NCBI GenBank assembly: GCA_023391015.1
Contig: JAEWBT010000053.1
Span: 1-38,658 of the forward strand
DNA from: Bacteroidota bacterium
Lineage (GTDB): Bacteria > Bacteroidota > Bacteroidia > Chitinophagales > Chitinophagaceae
DNA length: 38,658 nucleotides
Direction: 5' to 3'
In this document: in pieces, positions 22,046 to 30,719 of the stretch
Position numbering within the stretch: the first letter of the stretch is position 1
Layout of the letters: every line of letters begins with the position of its first letter
The notes under the pieces: model-generated
Databases searched by the model: none
The model's input: the letters and a program-made list of their open reading frames with translations, nothing else
What the model was told of the DNA's origin: nothing
Program-made: the position numbers and the translations under genes

Positions 22046-23008
22046 ATGATTCATCCCATTACCCTTGTAATTCACGGCGGTGCCGGAAACATTCACCCGG
22101 GCATGCTCACCCCTGATGCCGAAACGGCCTATCGTGCCGGCCTGAATGAGGCATTGCAGGCTGGCTATAATGTGCTCCAGAAAGGCGGTTCCTGTGTGGA
22201 CGCCATTTGCGAGGCCGTAAAATACATGGAAGACAACCCGATTTTTAATGCCGGGCGTGGGTCGGTTTTTACCAAAAAAGGCTTGCACGAGATGGATGCC
22301 TGCATTATGCGGGGCGAAGACCGCGAGGTGGGCGCGATTGCCGGTGTGCGGAATATCAAAAATCCGGTGCTGCTGGCGCGGGAAGTGTTGCTTCACTCCA
22401 ACCACGTATTGCTGAGCACCAAAGGTGCGTCTGAATTTGCCATGACCCGGCGCGTGGATATGGCTCCAGACGATTATTTTTTCAATAAAGAACGTTATGA
22501 TCAGTGGGTCGAAATCCGGGATTCCGATTATACGCAGCTCGATCATAAAGGCGATAATCTAAAGGGGGGAAAAGTAGCTTTTGAGGGCAAGAAGTTTGGT
22601 ACGGTGGGCGCCGTTGCTTGCGACGCGTATGGCCATATTGCGGCGGCTACTTCTACCGGTGGGATGACCAACAAGCGTTTTGGCCGCATTGGCGATTCGC
22701 CGATTCCCGGTGCCGGAACATATGCCTATGATAAGACCTGTGCTATCCCCTGTACGGGGCATGGGGAGTATTTTCTGCGTTCGGTCGTGGCGTATGATGT
22801 GAGGTGTCTTATGGAGTATAAAGGCTACTCGTTGCAGCAAGCGTGCGATACAGTCATTCAGGAAAAATTGCCGCAGATGGGGGGCGAGGGTGGACTGATT
22901 GCCGTGAATGCAGTGGGGGAATGGAGTTTCTCGTTTAATTCAGCGGGGATGTTTCGGGGCGTTCGGTCTTCAGCAGGTGCGGATGAAGTTGCCTTTTATG
23001 GTTTATAA
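22046..23008 (+). CDS. Isoaspartyl peptidase/L-asparaginase (Ntn-hydrolase)
   Basis: A 320-residue precursor of a plant-type asparaginase that self-cleaves into two subunits. The nucleophile is T186 in KFGTVGAVACDAYGHIAAATSTGG, just after the variable linker. VIHGGAGNI at the start, NAGRGSVFTKKG, EMDACIM and RIGDSPIPGAGTYA are the other family blocks. There is no signal peptide, so it is cytoplasmic. It removes isoaspartyl residues from peptides and can release ammonia from asparagine. Start ATG at 22046, 22 bp after the phosphoribosyltransferase gene. Confidence 0.92.
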   Translation: MIHPITLVIHGGAGNIHPGMLTPDAETAYRAGLNEALQAGYNVLQKGGSCVDAICEAVKYMEDNPIFNAGRGSVFTKKGLHEMDACIMRGEDREVGAIAGVRNIKNPVLLAREVLLHSNHVLLSTKGASEFAMTRRVDMAPDDYFFNKERYDQWVEIRDSDYTQLDHKGDNLKGGKVAFEGKKFGTVGAVACDAYGHIAAATSTGGMTNKRFGRIGDSPIPGAGTYAYDKTCAIPCTGHGEYFLRSVVAYDVRCLMEYKGYSLQQACDTVIQEKLPQMGGEGGLIAVNAVGEWSFSFNSAGMFRGVRSSAGADEVAFYGL

Positions 23009-23130
23009 TCGAATGTAAAAGCCGGAAATGCGGCTTTAAAGATATTGTCTGTAATGTTCATTATGTAAAACATAAATTGGCTACAAAGGAAGAAAATTCG
23101 AAAATTATGATAGATGAGGTATTGTTATGT

Positions 23131-25227
23131 TTAACTGATCTCCGCCCAAGCCGTTTGTTGCTTCTGCTGGATTAACAGGTAATGCAAAGGCCTGTTTTCT
23201 GGTTTTGCAAGGGTAGGGTCGGCCTCTACAATGATCTGTGCTACGTTCCGGCACAAGCCCACCAGCTCCGCGTCTTCTACCAGGTTGGCCAGCTTGAATT
23301 TCAGGGCGCCACTTTGCCGGGTCCCGTAAATATCGCCGGGACCACGCAACTCCATGTCTTTCTCGGCAATATAAAAACCGTCGGTCGATTCCACCATGAC
23401 TTCCATCCGGGTGCGACTTTCCTGAGAAATTTGCTGACCCGTGAGGAGCACGCAAAACGACTGGTCGGCACCCCGGCCTACACGCCCACGCAACTGATGG
23501 AGCTGCGACAGCCCAAACCGCTCCGCACTTTCAATCAACATCACACTCGCGTTGGGCACGTTTACACCCACTTCAATTACCGTGGTCGAAACCAGAATCT
23601 GCGCATCTCCGGAAACAAAGCGCTGCATGTTCCGCTCTTTATCGTCGGCGGCTTGGCGGCCATGCACCATTGCGATGTGGTATTTATGGTCCGGAAAAAA
23701 CGTTTTGACCTGTTCGTACCCGGCGCTGAGGCTTTCAAAATCCAGCTTTTCACTTTCCTCAATCAATGGGTACACCACATAGGCCTGCCGCCCTTTATCG
23801 ATTTCGGAGCGGATAAACTCCATCACCCGCACCCGGTGGGTGTCGGTCCGGTGAATGGTTTTAATCGGCTTTCTTCCCGGCGGCAGTTCGTCAATTACCG
23901 ACACATCCAGGTCGCCGTAGAGGCTCATGGCCAGCGTTCGCGGAATGGGCGTGGCGGTCATGATGAGCATATGCGGCGCAAGGCGGTTTTTGGCCCACAA
24001 GCGGCTGCGCTGTGCCACGCCAAAGCGGTGTTGCTCATCAATCACAGCAAGGCCAAGGTTCTGGAATTTGACCTTGTCTTCAATTAAAGCATGTGTACCG
24101 ATCAGAATCGGAAGAACTCCCGCTTCCAGCGCTTTTAAAACATCTTTCCGCTCTTTGCCTTTGACGCTGCCGGTGAGCAGCGCTACCGGAATTTTTAAAG
24201 GTTCCAACAGCGCCTTGATGCCTTCGTAGTGTTGGGTAGCCAGGATTTCTGTCGGGGCCATCATGCAAGCCTGAAAGCCATTGTCCAGCGCCAGCAGCAT
24301 AGAAAGAACCGCCACAATGGTTTTTCCGCTACCTACGTCGCCCTGCACCAGCCGGTTCATCTGATGGCCAGTTATCGTGTCCTGCCGGATTTCCTTCACC
24401 ACCCGTTTTTGCGCGCCGGTCAGGGCAAAAGGCAGGTGTTGGTGGTAAAAATCGTTGAACTTGTCGCCTACCGTAGGAAAGACAAAGCCGGCACGCGCGT
24501 GGTTATTGCGCCGCACTTTTGCCACGGCCAATTGGGAGGCCAGAATTTCTTCAAACTTCAGCCGGTGTATAGCCGCCGCCTTCTCGGCTTCATTTTCCGG
24601 AAAATGAATGGCCCGCAGGGCGTGATAGCGCGGCATGAGCCGAAACTCCTGCAACACAGCAAAAGGCAGCGTTTCCGGCACGGCTTCCGGCGGCAACTTG
24701 TCAAAAAGCGCGCGGGTAATCTTGCCAAACGACCGGTTGTTGATGCCCATCCGCGTGAGGCGCTCCGAAACGGAGTAGAGCGGTTGCAGTCCACCGGCTA
24801 CCGTGGTGGCTGAAAAAGCTTCCATTTCCGGATTTACCATCTGGGCGATGCCGCCAAAAAAGGAAACCTTGCCGAAAGCGATATAATGCTCGCCTTTGGT
24901 AAGCTTGTCGAGCAGATAACCGGAGTTGCCAAACCAGGTGATTTCCAGCCGGGCCGAGCCATCGATGAGCAGGCCGCGAATCCGCTTTTTCTTGCCTTCG
25001 CCTTCTTCATAAAGGGCCGTCAGCGTACCGCTGGTCTGTACGTAATCGTCGCCCATATCCAGGCTAAGGATGGGTCGGATGTGGGTACGGTCGAAGTAGC
25101 GATAGGGGTAGTATTCCAGCAGGTCGCCGAAAGTGACGAGGCTGAGCGCTGACTTCAGAGCAGCGGCGCGCTGGGTGCCAACACCCTTGAGAAATTCGAG
25201 CGGAGTTTGAAGAATATCAGCGTACAC
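23131..25227 (-). CDS. recG: ATP-dependent DNA helicase RecG
   Basis: Branch-migration helicase that reverses stalled forks and processes Holliday junctions. The wedge/OB domain is followed by superfamily 2 helicase motifs: Walker A GDVGSGKT (lysine about 302), DEQH box IDEQHRFGV (about 396-404), TATPIPRTLAMSLYG, and the C-terminal STTVIEVGVNVPNA and QLRGRVGRG. Length is about 698 residues, normal for RecG. The frame is open to a TTG at 25242, but this coincides with a -7-like GAAATTTG on the same strand, so the GTG at 25227 (MYADILQTPLEFLKGVG) is preferred. It is a single-gene unit. Confidence 0.92.
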   Translation of the reverse strand: MYADILQTPLEFLKGVGTQRAAALKSALSLVTFGDLLEYYPYRYFDRTHIRPILSLDMGDDYVQTSGTLTALYEEGEGKKKRIRGLLIDGSARLEITWFGNSGYLLDKLTKGEHYIAFGKVSFFGGIAQMVNPEMEAFSATTVAGGLQPLYSVSERLTRMGINNRSFGKITRALFDKLPPEAVPETLPFAVLQEFRLMPRYHALRAIHFPENEAEKAAAIHRLKFEEILASQLAVAKVRRNNHARAGFVFPTVGDKFNDFYHQHLPFALTGAQKRVVKEIRQDTITGHQMNRLVQGDVGSGKTIVAVLSMLLALDNGFQACMMAPTEILATQHYEGIKALLEPLKIPVALLTGSVKGKERKDVLKALEAGVLPILIGTHALIEDKVKFQNLGLAVIDEQHRFGVAQRSRLWAKNRLAPHMLIMTATPIPRTLAMSLYGDLDVSVIDELPPGRKPIKTIHRTDTHRVRVMEFIRSEIDKGRQAYVVYPLIEESEKLDFESLSAGYEQVKTFFPDHKYHIAMVHGRQAADDKERNMQRFVSGDAQILVSTTVIEVGVNVPNASVMLIESAERFGLSQLHQLRGRVGRGADQSFCVLLTGQQISQESRTRMEVMVESTDGFYIAEKDMELRGPGDIYGTRQSGALKFKLANLVEDAELVGLCRNVAQIIVEADPTLAKPENRPLHYLLIQQKQQTAWAEIS

Positions 25228-25249
25228 GGTTTCGGGGTGCAAATTTCCG

Positions 25250-25611
25250 GAAATCGGACGGTTATTTAAGGCGTTTTAAATAATGGTGATGGGTCTACAC
25301 TATGAAGAAAGTGTCAGTCTTGTCAATTGTGGAGCTTCAACCAAATTGTTCTTCCACATTGTTTGAGGCTTCAAAATCGCGGTACCCCTTGGTCAAACGC
25401 CTCTCCCCGCTAAAGGCGGGGGCACTCGTGTCGATTAGAGTTGGCAATCTGTGACTGCCCCTCTAGCCAGTCGGAGACTGGCGGCTAAAATACACACGGG
25501 AGCGCTTCGCTAACTCCCGCGCGAGAATTATGTAGTACCCGGGTTAAAGATTAAAGCACCACAACAGTAGAGCTTTTTCTATGACTGAGATTCTTTAAAA
25601 TCAATGGGTTT
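25250..25611. repeat. Non-coding spacer with several hairpin repeats
   Basis: No gene was found between recG and exbD. Visible inverted repeats are CCCCGC-TAAA-GGCGGGG (about 25405-25422), GCCAGTC-GGA-GACTGGC (about 25466-25482) with the outer TAG...GGCTA, and CGGGAGCGCTTCGCTAACTCCCG (about 25498-25520). They resemble small REP-like elements. None has a T run, so terminator function is doubtful. Confidence 0.55.
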
Positions 25612-26016
25612 TTACCGCCCGCTGTTCTCCACCGAAACTACCACACGGTAGCCCTTGGCCTTTGCTGCCTTCAACACTTCCAGAATATCGCCGTGACGGC
25701 TGTTCTCGTCGCCGTTGATAACGACGGTAGGTTCGGCATCGCCGCTTTTCAAGACAGCAGCGTCGATACCGGCACCCAGCGAATCGGGGCCGATCGGGCG
25801 GGTGCCAATGAAAAAGTTCCGGTTAGAATCCACCGTAACGATGACCGTTTGCCGCGCTTTGGTGTCGGAGGCCGCTTTGGGCAGGCTCACCTTCACCAGG
25901 TTGGGATTGGCCAGGGTGGAGATGATCAGAAAGAAGAACAACAGGATAAACAAAATGTCGTTCAGGGCCGAGGTGCCGCCTTCATCATTATGGCGAAGTG
26001 ATTTTCTTAAATTCAT
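25612..26016 (-). CDS. exbD: ExbD/TolR-type biopolymer transport protein
   Basis: A 134-residue protein. A short basic cytoplasmic start (MNLRKSLRHNDEGG) and one membrane helix (about 20-37, DILFILLFFFLIISTLAN) carry the conserved aspartate D20 that takes part in proton flow. A periplasmic domain of about 95 residues follows (VIVTVDSNRNFFIG, PTVVINGDENSRHGDILEVLKAAKAKG). With ExbB it forms the motor that uses the proton gradient to energise TonB-dependent receptors or a Tol-like system. The start overlaps the end of exbB in ATGA (26013-26016), so the two are translationally coupled. No tonB is seen nearby. Confidence 0.9.
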   Translation of the reverse strand: MNLRKSLRHNDEGGTSALNDILFILLFFFLIISTLANPNLVKVSLPKAASDTKARQTVIVTVDSNRNFFIGTRPIGPDSLGAGIDAAVLKSGDAEPTVVINGDENSRHGDILEVLKAAKAKGYRVVVSVENSGR

Positions 26017-26717
26017 CCTACAACACGGGGTTTATCCGCCGGATATTCCAGAAACGCGTCCTGCAGATCGGCGCCTGCGGCTTCCATCCGGTTGGTGATT
26101 TTAGAAACCTGCGTGTTCAGGTAGTCGTAGGCGAGGTAGGCCAGCAGGCCGATGATCAGACCCACTGCCGAAGTGACCATTTTGGTGTAGATACCGCCCG
26201 CAATTGCGTCCAGCGAAAACCCGACGTGCTGAATGTTATAGAACAACACAATCATCCCGGCAATCGTGCCCAGAAACCCGAAAATCGGGGCGATGCGGGA
26301 AATGGTATTCAGAATGCTGAGGTTTTTCTCCAGACTATAGATTTCCTGCCGGCCGGTGGCTTCCATGGATTTTTCTACCTGCTCCGGCGTGCGGCCATAG
26401 CGGGAAAGGCCTTTTTCTACCATTCGGGCAATCGGTCCGGGAGTCGTTTTAGCCAGCGAGCGGGCCGCCGGAACATTGCCTTCCTGAAGATATTCCCGAA
26501 TGCGCACCATAAAAAACGGGTCGTACTTCGCGCCTTTGCGAATCACCATCCACCGCTCAAAAAAAATATACACCAAAGCCAGCGAGCATAAGGCCAGCGG
26601 AATCATCAGGATGCCGCCTTCTTTAAGAAGATACCACAGCGAAAGACTTTCAGTGGGCGCACCGGCAGCAGCGGCTGCCTGCGAAAGCGTATCGACCTGG
26701 AAAAGAAAAAACTGCAC
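26013..26717 (-). CDS. exbB: ExbB/TolQ/MotA-type proton channel
   Basis: A 234-residue inner-membrane protein with three helices: about 34-53 (GGILMIPLALCSLALVYIFF), 139-160 (IAPIFGFLGTIAGMIVLF) and 180-200 (TSAVGLIIGLLAYLAYDYL). The conserved LGTIAGMI and TSAVGLIIGLLAYL blocks are channel hallmarks. The start codon is GTG at 26717 (MQFFLFQVDTLSQ); no ATG is suitably placed. It overlaps exbD by four bases and forms the pentameric part of the energising complex. Which receptor or envelope system it serves is not shown by neighbours, although the sdh genes are divergent from it. Confidence 0.9.
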   Translation of the reverse strand: MQFFLFQVDTLSQAAAAAGAPTESLSLWYLLKEGGILMIPLALCSLALVYIFFERWMVIRKGAKYDPFFMVRIREYLQEGNVPAARSLAKTTPGPIARMVEKGLSRYGRTPEQVEKSMEATGRQEIYSLEKNLSILNTISRIAPIFGFLGTIAGMIVLFYNIQHVGFSLDAIAGGIYTKMVTSAVGLIIGLLAYLAYDYLNTQVSKITNRMEAAGADLQDAFLEYPADKPRVVG

Positions 26718-26886
26718 GAAAGAAAAAGGAAAAAGATTTTAAAGGGATAAGGGCCAAAAATAGGAATTCCCCGCGAGGGAAAGGTTAAAATCGCCGGATC
26801 GGCTAGATACTCAGAAAAATCTGTTGAAAGATTCAACTCAAAGGGCGTGAATGTGTTGTTCAAAACCGACAGCTCTTAACATCCTC

Positions 26887-26918
26887 TTGCAAACTGCCCC
26901 GGCCCGTTTGTATATTTG
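26887..26918 (+). promoter_or_regulatory. Promoter of sdhCAB
   Basis: A -33 TTG (26887-26889), 21 bp spacer and -7 TATATTTG (26911-26918) form a near-ideal Bacteroidetes promoter. The ATG of sdhC lies 44 bp downstream, in a T-rich leader. Confidence 0.8.
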
Positions 26919-26962
26919 CACACTTTTTTCTCACTGCTTTTGTAATTTTTTTGTCAGAAAAC

Positions 26963-27703
26963 ATGAAATGGAGCACCGCTTTTAGCTCGGCAATCGGCAA
27001 GAAAATCATCATGGGGGCCACCGGCCTTTTCCTGGTGCTTTTTCTGATCGTGCATTGTTATATCAATGCAATGGTTTTTTACAACGATGGCGGCGCCACG
27101 TTTAACACACTGGCCCATTTCATGGGAACCAACGTTATCATCCGCACGATCGAAATCGGGCTGATTGCATTTTTGGTGTGGCACGCCGTGCTGGGTCTCA
27201 AGCTGTATTTCCAAAATAAAGCCCGCCGCAAAGTGGGTTATGCGGTGAACAACCGGCAGCAAACCAGCCGCTGGTACAGCCGCTCGATGGCCTTGCTCGG
27301 CACCCTTATTCTGCTGTTTCTCATTCTGCACCTGTCTGCGTTCTGGCTGCCCAACCGGGGCAACCAACTGATTGAAGGAGAGGAAATTGACTTGTTTCAG
27401 CGCATGGCCGAGGCTTTCAGCAATCCGCTGGTGGTGATTATCTATGTGCTGGGTTGCATCTCCCTGGCTTGGCACCTGCTCCACGGCTTCTGGAGCTCGA
27501 TGCAGACTTTCGGTCTTACTACACACCGCTATAAAGGCATTATCCGCGGTATCGGTACGGCCTTTTCCATTATCGTTCCCCTGATTTTCGCTTTGATGCC
27601 GATTTGGTTCTATGGCGGTGCCCACGGCTGGTTTGAAATGGTGCCTTCGGTGTTCCATCAGCAGGTGGTTCCGGCCGTGCTGGAAACTGTTCCGGTTCAC
27701 TAA
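26963..27703 (+). CDS. sdhC: Succinate dehydrogenase cytochrome b subunit
   Basis: A 246-residue membrane anchor of the single-subunit, di-haem type found with Bacteroidota and Firmicutes succinate dehydrogenase/fumarate reductase. Five helices are visible, with candidate haem histidines in LIVHCYINAM, FLVWHAVLGLKLYF, LILHLSAFW and LAWHLLHGFW. It exchanges electrons with menaquinone. An upstream in-frame TTG (26951) exists, but the ATG at 26963 (MKWSTAFSSAIGKKIIMG) matches family starts. It is the first gene of sdhCAB, behind a strong promoter. Confidence 0.92.
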   Translation: MKWSTAFSSAIGKKIIMGATGLFLVLFLIVHCYINAMVFYNDGGATFNTLAHFMGTNVIIRTIEIGLIAFLVWHAVLGLKLYFQNKARRKVGYAVNNRQQTSRWYSRSMALLGTLILLFLILHLSAFWLPNRGNQLIEGEEIDLFQRMAEAFSNPLVVIIYVLGCISLAWHLLHGFWSSMQTFGLTTHRYKGIIRGIGTAFSIIVPLIFALMPIWFYGGAHGWFEMVPSVFHQQVVPAVLETVPVH

Positions 27704-27780
27704 GCGTTTTTCCCTTCAAGACTTTGTTTCCTCTGCCGGTATTTTCCTTTGTGCCGGTCCGTTAAAGCTTCTTTTCTCCA

Positions 27781-29763
27781 ATGTCGTTTTCGAATACCAG
27801 AATTCCGGAAGGTCCGCTCGAGCAGAAATGGACTAAATATAAAAGTACTTGTAAGCTGGTGAACCCGGCTAATAAGCGCAAGCTGGAAATTATTGTGGTG
27901 GGCACCGGACTGGCCGGCGCTTCTGCCGCTGCCACGCTGGGCGAACTGGGCTATAAGGTAAAGGCGTTCTGCTATCAGGATTCGCCGCGCCGTGCCCACA
28001 GCATTGCCGCCCAAGGGGGTATCAACGCTGCCAAAAACTATCAAAACGACGGCGACTCGGTTTTCCGGCTTTTCTACGACACGGTGAAGGGCGGAGATTA
28101 TCGCTCCCGCGAAGCCAACGTCTATCGCCTCGCAGAAGTCAGCGCCAGCATCATCGACCAGTGTGTGGCGCAGGGCGTTCCGTTTGCCCGTGAATACGGC
28201 GGATTGCTTTCCAACCGTTCTTTTGGCGGTACGCAGGTGCAGCGTACTTTCTACGCAGCCGGCCAAACGGGTCAGCAGCTCTTGATTGGTGCGTATCAGG
28301 CGATGGAGCGGCAGGTGGCGCTGGGCAACGTTACGATGTATGCCCGCCACGAGATGCTGGAAGTGGTGAAAGTGGATGGCAAAGCCCGTGGGATCATCGC
28401 CCGCAACTCTGTGACCGGTGATATTGAGCGCCATTTTGGTCATGCCGTGCTGATCTGCTCTGGTGGCTACGGCAACGTGTTTTATCTTTCTACCAACGCC
28501 ATGGGCTGCAACGTAACCGCAGCCTGGAAGGCGCATAAAGCGGGTGCTTACTTTGGAAACCCGTGCTTTACGCAGATTCACCCGACCTGCATTCCGGTTT
28601 CCGGCGATCACCAAAGCAAGCTGACGCTGATGTCGGAATCCTTGCGGAACGATGGCCGGATTTGGGTTCCGAAAGCCCAAAACGATACCCGCCGTCCGAA
28701 AGACATTCCGGAAGAAGAGCGTGACTATTACCTGGAACGCCGCTATCCTGCCTTCGGTAACCTCGTGCCACGCGATGTGGCATCCCGTGCTGCCAAAGAA
28801 CGTTGCGATGCCGGTTACGGCGTAGGAAGCAGCCGTCAGGCCGTTTTCTTGGATTTTGCTTCCGCTATTGAGCGCTATGGACATATTGAGGTGAGCAAGC
28901 GCGGCCTTGGCAATGTGGATAAAGCGGAAGTCATCCGGCTGGGTAAGGAAGTGGTAGCCGAAAAATACGGCAACCTCTTTGAGATGTATGAAAAAATCAC
29001 TGGCGAAAACCCGTATGAAACCCCGATGCGGATTTATCCGGCGGTGCACTACACCATGGGTGGTCTTTGGGTGGATTATGAGCTGATGACGACCGTTCCG
29101 GGACTGTACGCTTTAGGCGAAGCCAACTTCTCGGATCACGGTGCCAACCGCCTTGGTGCTTCGGCGCTGATGCAGGGACTGGCCGACGGTTATTTTGTGA
29201 TTCCGTACACGCTGGGTAACTATCTGGCGGATGAGATTGCTACGAAGCCGATTTCGCTGGAAGATCCGGCGTTTGTGGAGGCGCATCAGCGCGTGCAGGA
29301 CCGCCTCACCCGCCTGCTGAATGTAAAAGGCAAGCGCAGTGTGGAATCTTTTCACAAGCAGCTCGGCAAGATTATGTGGGAGAAGTGCGGCATGGCGCGC
29401 AATGCGCAGGGCTTGCAGGAAGCTATTAAGGAAATCCGCGCCCTCCGTCAGGAGTTCTGGAGCAATGTATTTGTGCCGGGTGAAGCCGGTGAACTGAATC
29501 CCGAACTGGAAAAAGCCGGTCGCGTAGCCGATTTCCTGGAGCTGGGCGAGCTGATGTGTATGGACGCCCTGAACCGGAATGAAAGCTGTGGTGGCCACTT
29601 CCGGGAAGAATACCAGACGCCGGAAGGCGAGGCCCTTCGCCAGGACGACCTGTACACCTACGTTGCCGGTTGGGAGTGGATGGGTGAAAATGCCGAGCCG
29701 GTGCTTCACAAAGAAGAGCTGGAGTATGAAGTGGTGCATTTGACCGCCCGTTCTTATAAGTAA
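27781..29763 (+). CDS. sdhA: Succinate dehydrogenase/fumarate reductase flavoprotein subunit
   Basis: A 660-residue catalytic subunit. The Rossmann motif VVGTGLAGASAAATLGELG binds FAD. H73 in RRAHSIAAQGGINAAKN is the expected site of covalent FAD attachment. Substrate-site blocks include RTFYAAGQTGQQ, HPTCIP and the NFSDHGANRLGASALMQGLADG region. It oxidises succinate (or reduces fumarate) and passes electrons to SdhB. The length and sequence fit the B. fragilis-like class rather than the E. coli enzymes. It lies 77 bp after sdhC. Confidence 0.95.
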   Translation: MSFSNTRIPEGPLEQKWTKYKSTCKLVNPANKRKLEIIVVGTGLAGASAAATLGELGYKVKAFCYQDSPRRAHSIAAQGGINAAKNYQNDGDSVFRLFYDTVKGGDYRSREANVYRLAEVSASIIDQCVAQGVPFAREYGGLLSNRSFGGTQVQRTFYAAGQTGQQLLIGAYQAMERQVALGNVTMYARHEMLEVVKVDGKARGIIARNSVTGDIERHFGHAVLICSGGYGNVFYLSTNAMGCNVTAAWKAHKAGAYFGNPCFTQIHPTCIPVSGDHQSKLTLMSESLRNDGRIWVPKAQNDTRRPKDIPEEERDYYLERRYPAFGNLVPRDVASRAAKERCDAGYGVGSSRQAVFLDFASAIERYGHIEVSKRGLGNVDKAEVIRLGKEVVAEKYGNLFEMYEKITGENPYETPMRIYPAVHYTMGGLWVDYELMTTVPGLYALGEANFSDHGANRLGASALMQGLADGYFVIPYTLGNYLADEIATKPISLEDPAFVEAHQRVQDRLTRLLNVKGKRSVESFHKQLGKIMWEKCGMARNAQGLQEAIKEIRALRQEFWSNVFVPGEAGELNPELEKAGRVADFLELGELMCMDALNRNESCGGHFREEYQTPEGEALRQDDLYTYVAGWEWMGENAEPVLHKEELEYEVVHLTARSYK

Positions 29764-29783
29764 TCTTCTTTAAAAAAAGATCA

Positions 29784-30557
29784 ATGGAACACTACAACAT
29801 GAACCTGACCCTGAAAATCTGGCGTCAGAAAAATAAAAATTCAGCAGGCCGGTTTGAAACCTATCCCGTCCAGAATATTTCCTCGGAAATGTCTTTTCTG
29901 GAAATGATCGACGTGCTCAACGAAAGCCTCGTGGCCCAGGGACAAGACCCTGTGGCCTTCGACCACGACTGTCGCGAAGGCATCTGCGGGACCTGCTCGA
30001 TGTACATCAATGGCCGGGCACATGGTCCGTGGCACCACACCACGACCTGCCAGCTGCACATGCGTGAGTATAAAAACGGCGATACCATCGTGATTGAGCC
30101 ATGGCGCGCGGCTGCTTTTCCGGTGCTAAAGGATCTGATTACCGATCGTTCTTCCTTCGACCGGCTCGTGCAGGCCGGCGGCTACGTGTCGGTTAATACC
30201 GGTAATGCGGTGGACGCCAACGCCCTGCCCATCGAAAAAGCCCGCGCCGATGAGTCGTTTGCAGCGGCTGCCTGCATTGGCTGCGGTGCCTGCGTAGCGG
30301 CTTGTCCCAACACGTCGGCTATGCTGTTTATGTCTGCCAAGGTAAGTCACCTGGCGCTCTTGCCGCAGGGCGATCCGGAACGCAAAAGCCGGGTTCTCAA
30401 CATGGTGGCCCAGCACGACCATGAAGGCTTTGGCTCCTGCACCAACATCGGCGCCTGCGAAGCAGAATGTCCGAAAGGCATTTCCCTCGAAAACATTGCT
30501 CGCCTCAACCGCGAATACCTCGCAGCCACCTTTGCCGGCGGCTCGCAGAATGCGTAG
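29784..30557 (+). CDS. sdhB: Succinate dehydrogenase/fumarate reductase iron-sulfur subunit
   Basis: A 257-residue protein with three clusters: 2Fe-2S in DCREGICGTCSM with C89 (C63, C68, C71, C89), 4Fe-4S in CIGCGACVAACP, and a 3Fe-4S type in CTNIGACEAECPKGISLENIARLNREY. It carries electrons from the flavoprotein to the haem subunit. Start ATG at 29784 is 20 bp after sdhA; an internal ATG at 29799 (MNLTLKIW) is an alternative and closer to typical starts. The repeat pair and terminator at 30568-30694 close the operon. Confidence 0.95.
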   Translation: MEHYNMNLTLKIWRQKNKNSAGRFETYPVQNISSEMSFLEMIDVLNESLVAQGQDPVAFDHDCREGICGTCSMYINGRAHGPWHHTTTCQLHMREYKNGDTIVIEPWRAAAFPVLKDLITDRSSFDRLVQAGGYVSVNTGNAVDANALPIEKARADESFAAAACIGCGACVAACPNTSAMLFMSAKVSHLALLPQGDPERKSRVLNMVAQHDHEGFGSCTNIGACEAECPKGISLENIARLNREYLAATFAGGSQNA

Positions 30558-30567
30558 TTCGTTCAAC

Positions 30568-30612
30568 GACTTGCCAAGTCCTTGGCCAAGCTGCTGATCA
30601 ACTTGTCAAGTC
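30568..30612. repeat. Pair of GACTTGNCAAGTC palindromes after sdhB
   Basis: A perfect copy at 30568-30580 and a one-mismatch copy at 30600-30612 (19 bp apart) flank a further 10-bp palindrome CTTGGCCAAG (30581-30590). They start 10 bp after the sdhB stop. TTCCGGAA copies follow at 30630 and 30651. Confidence 0.65.
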
Positions 30613-30662
30613 TGAGTTTATACCATTATTTCCGGAAAATGAGGTTGAATTTCCGGAAAAAC

Positions 30663-30694
30663 AAAGCCGTTTGCAAAAGATTGCAAACGGCTTT
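30663..30694 (+). terminator. Terminator of sdhCAB
   Basis: Arms AAAGCCGTTTGCAA (30663-30676) and its complement (30681-30694) around AAGA, followed by a T run. The downstream arm contains a TTG that may double as the -33 element of the next gene. Confidence 0.9.
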
Positions 30695-30701
30695 TTTGTT
30701 G

Positions 30702-30709
30702 GACTTTTG
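30702..30709 (+). promoter_or_regulatory. -7-like box (GACTTTTG) of the DUF4105 gene
   Basis: GACTTTTG differs from TAnnTTTG at the first base and lies 10 bp before the ATG at 30720. A TTG at 30681-30683 is 18 bp upstream, inside the terminator stem. The transcript would have almost no leader. Confidence 0.35.
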
Positions 30710-30719
30710 CGCTATCCTG

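Noticed and set aside
27700..29049. Long minus-strand open frame (449 codons) opposite sdhA
   Set aside because: The plus-strand frame is unmistakably SdhA; the antisense translation has no recognisable family and arises from codon bias.
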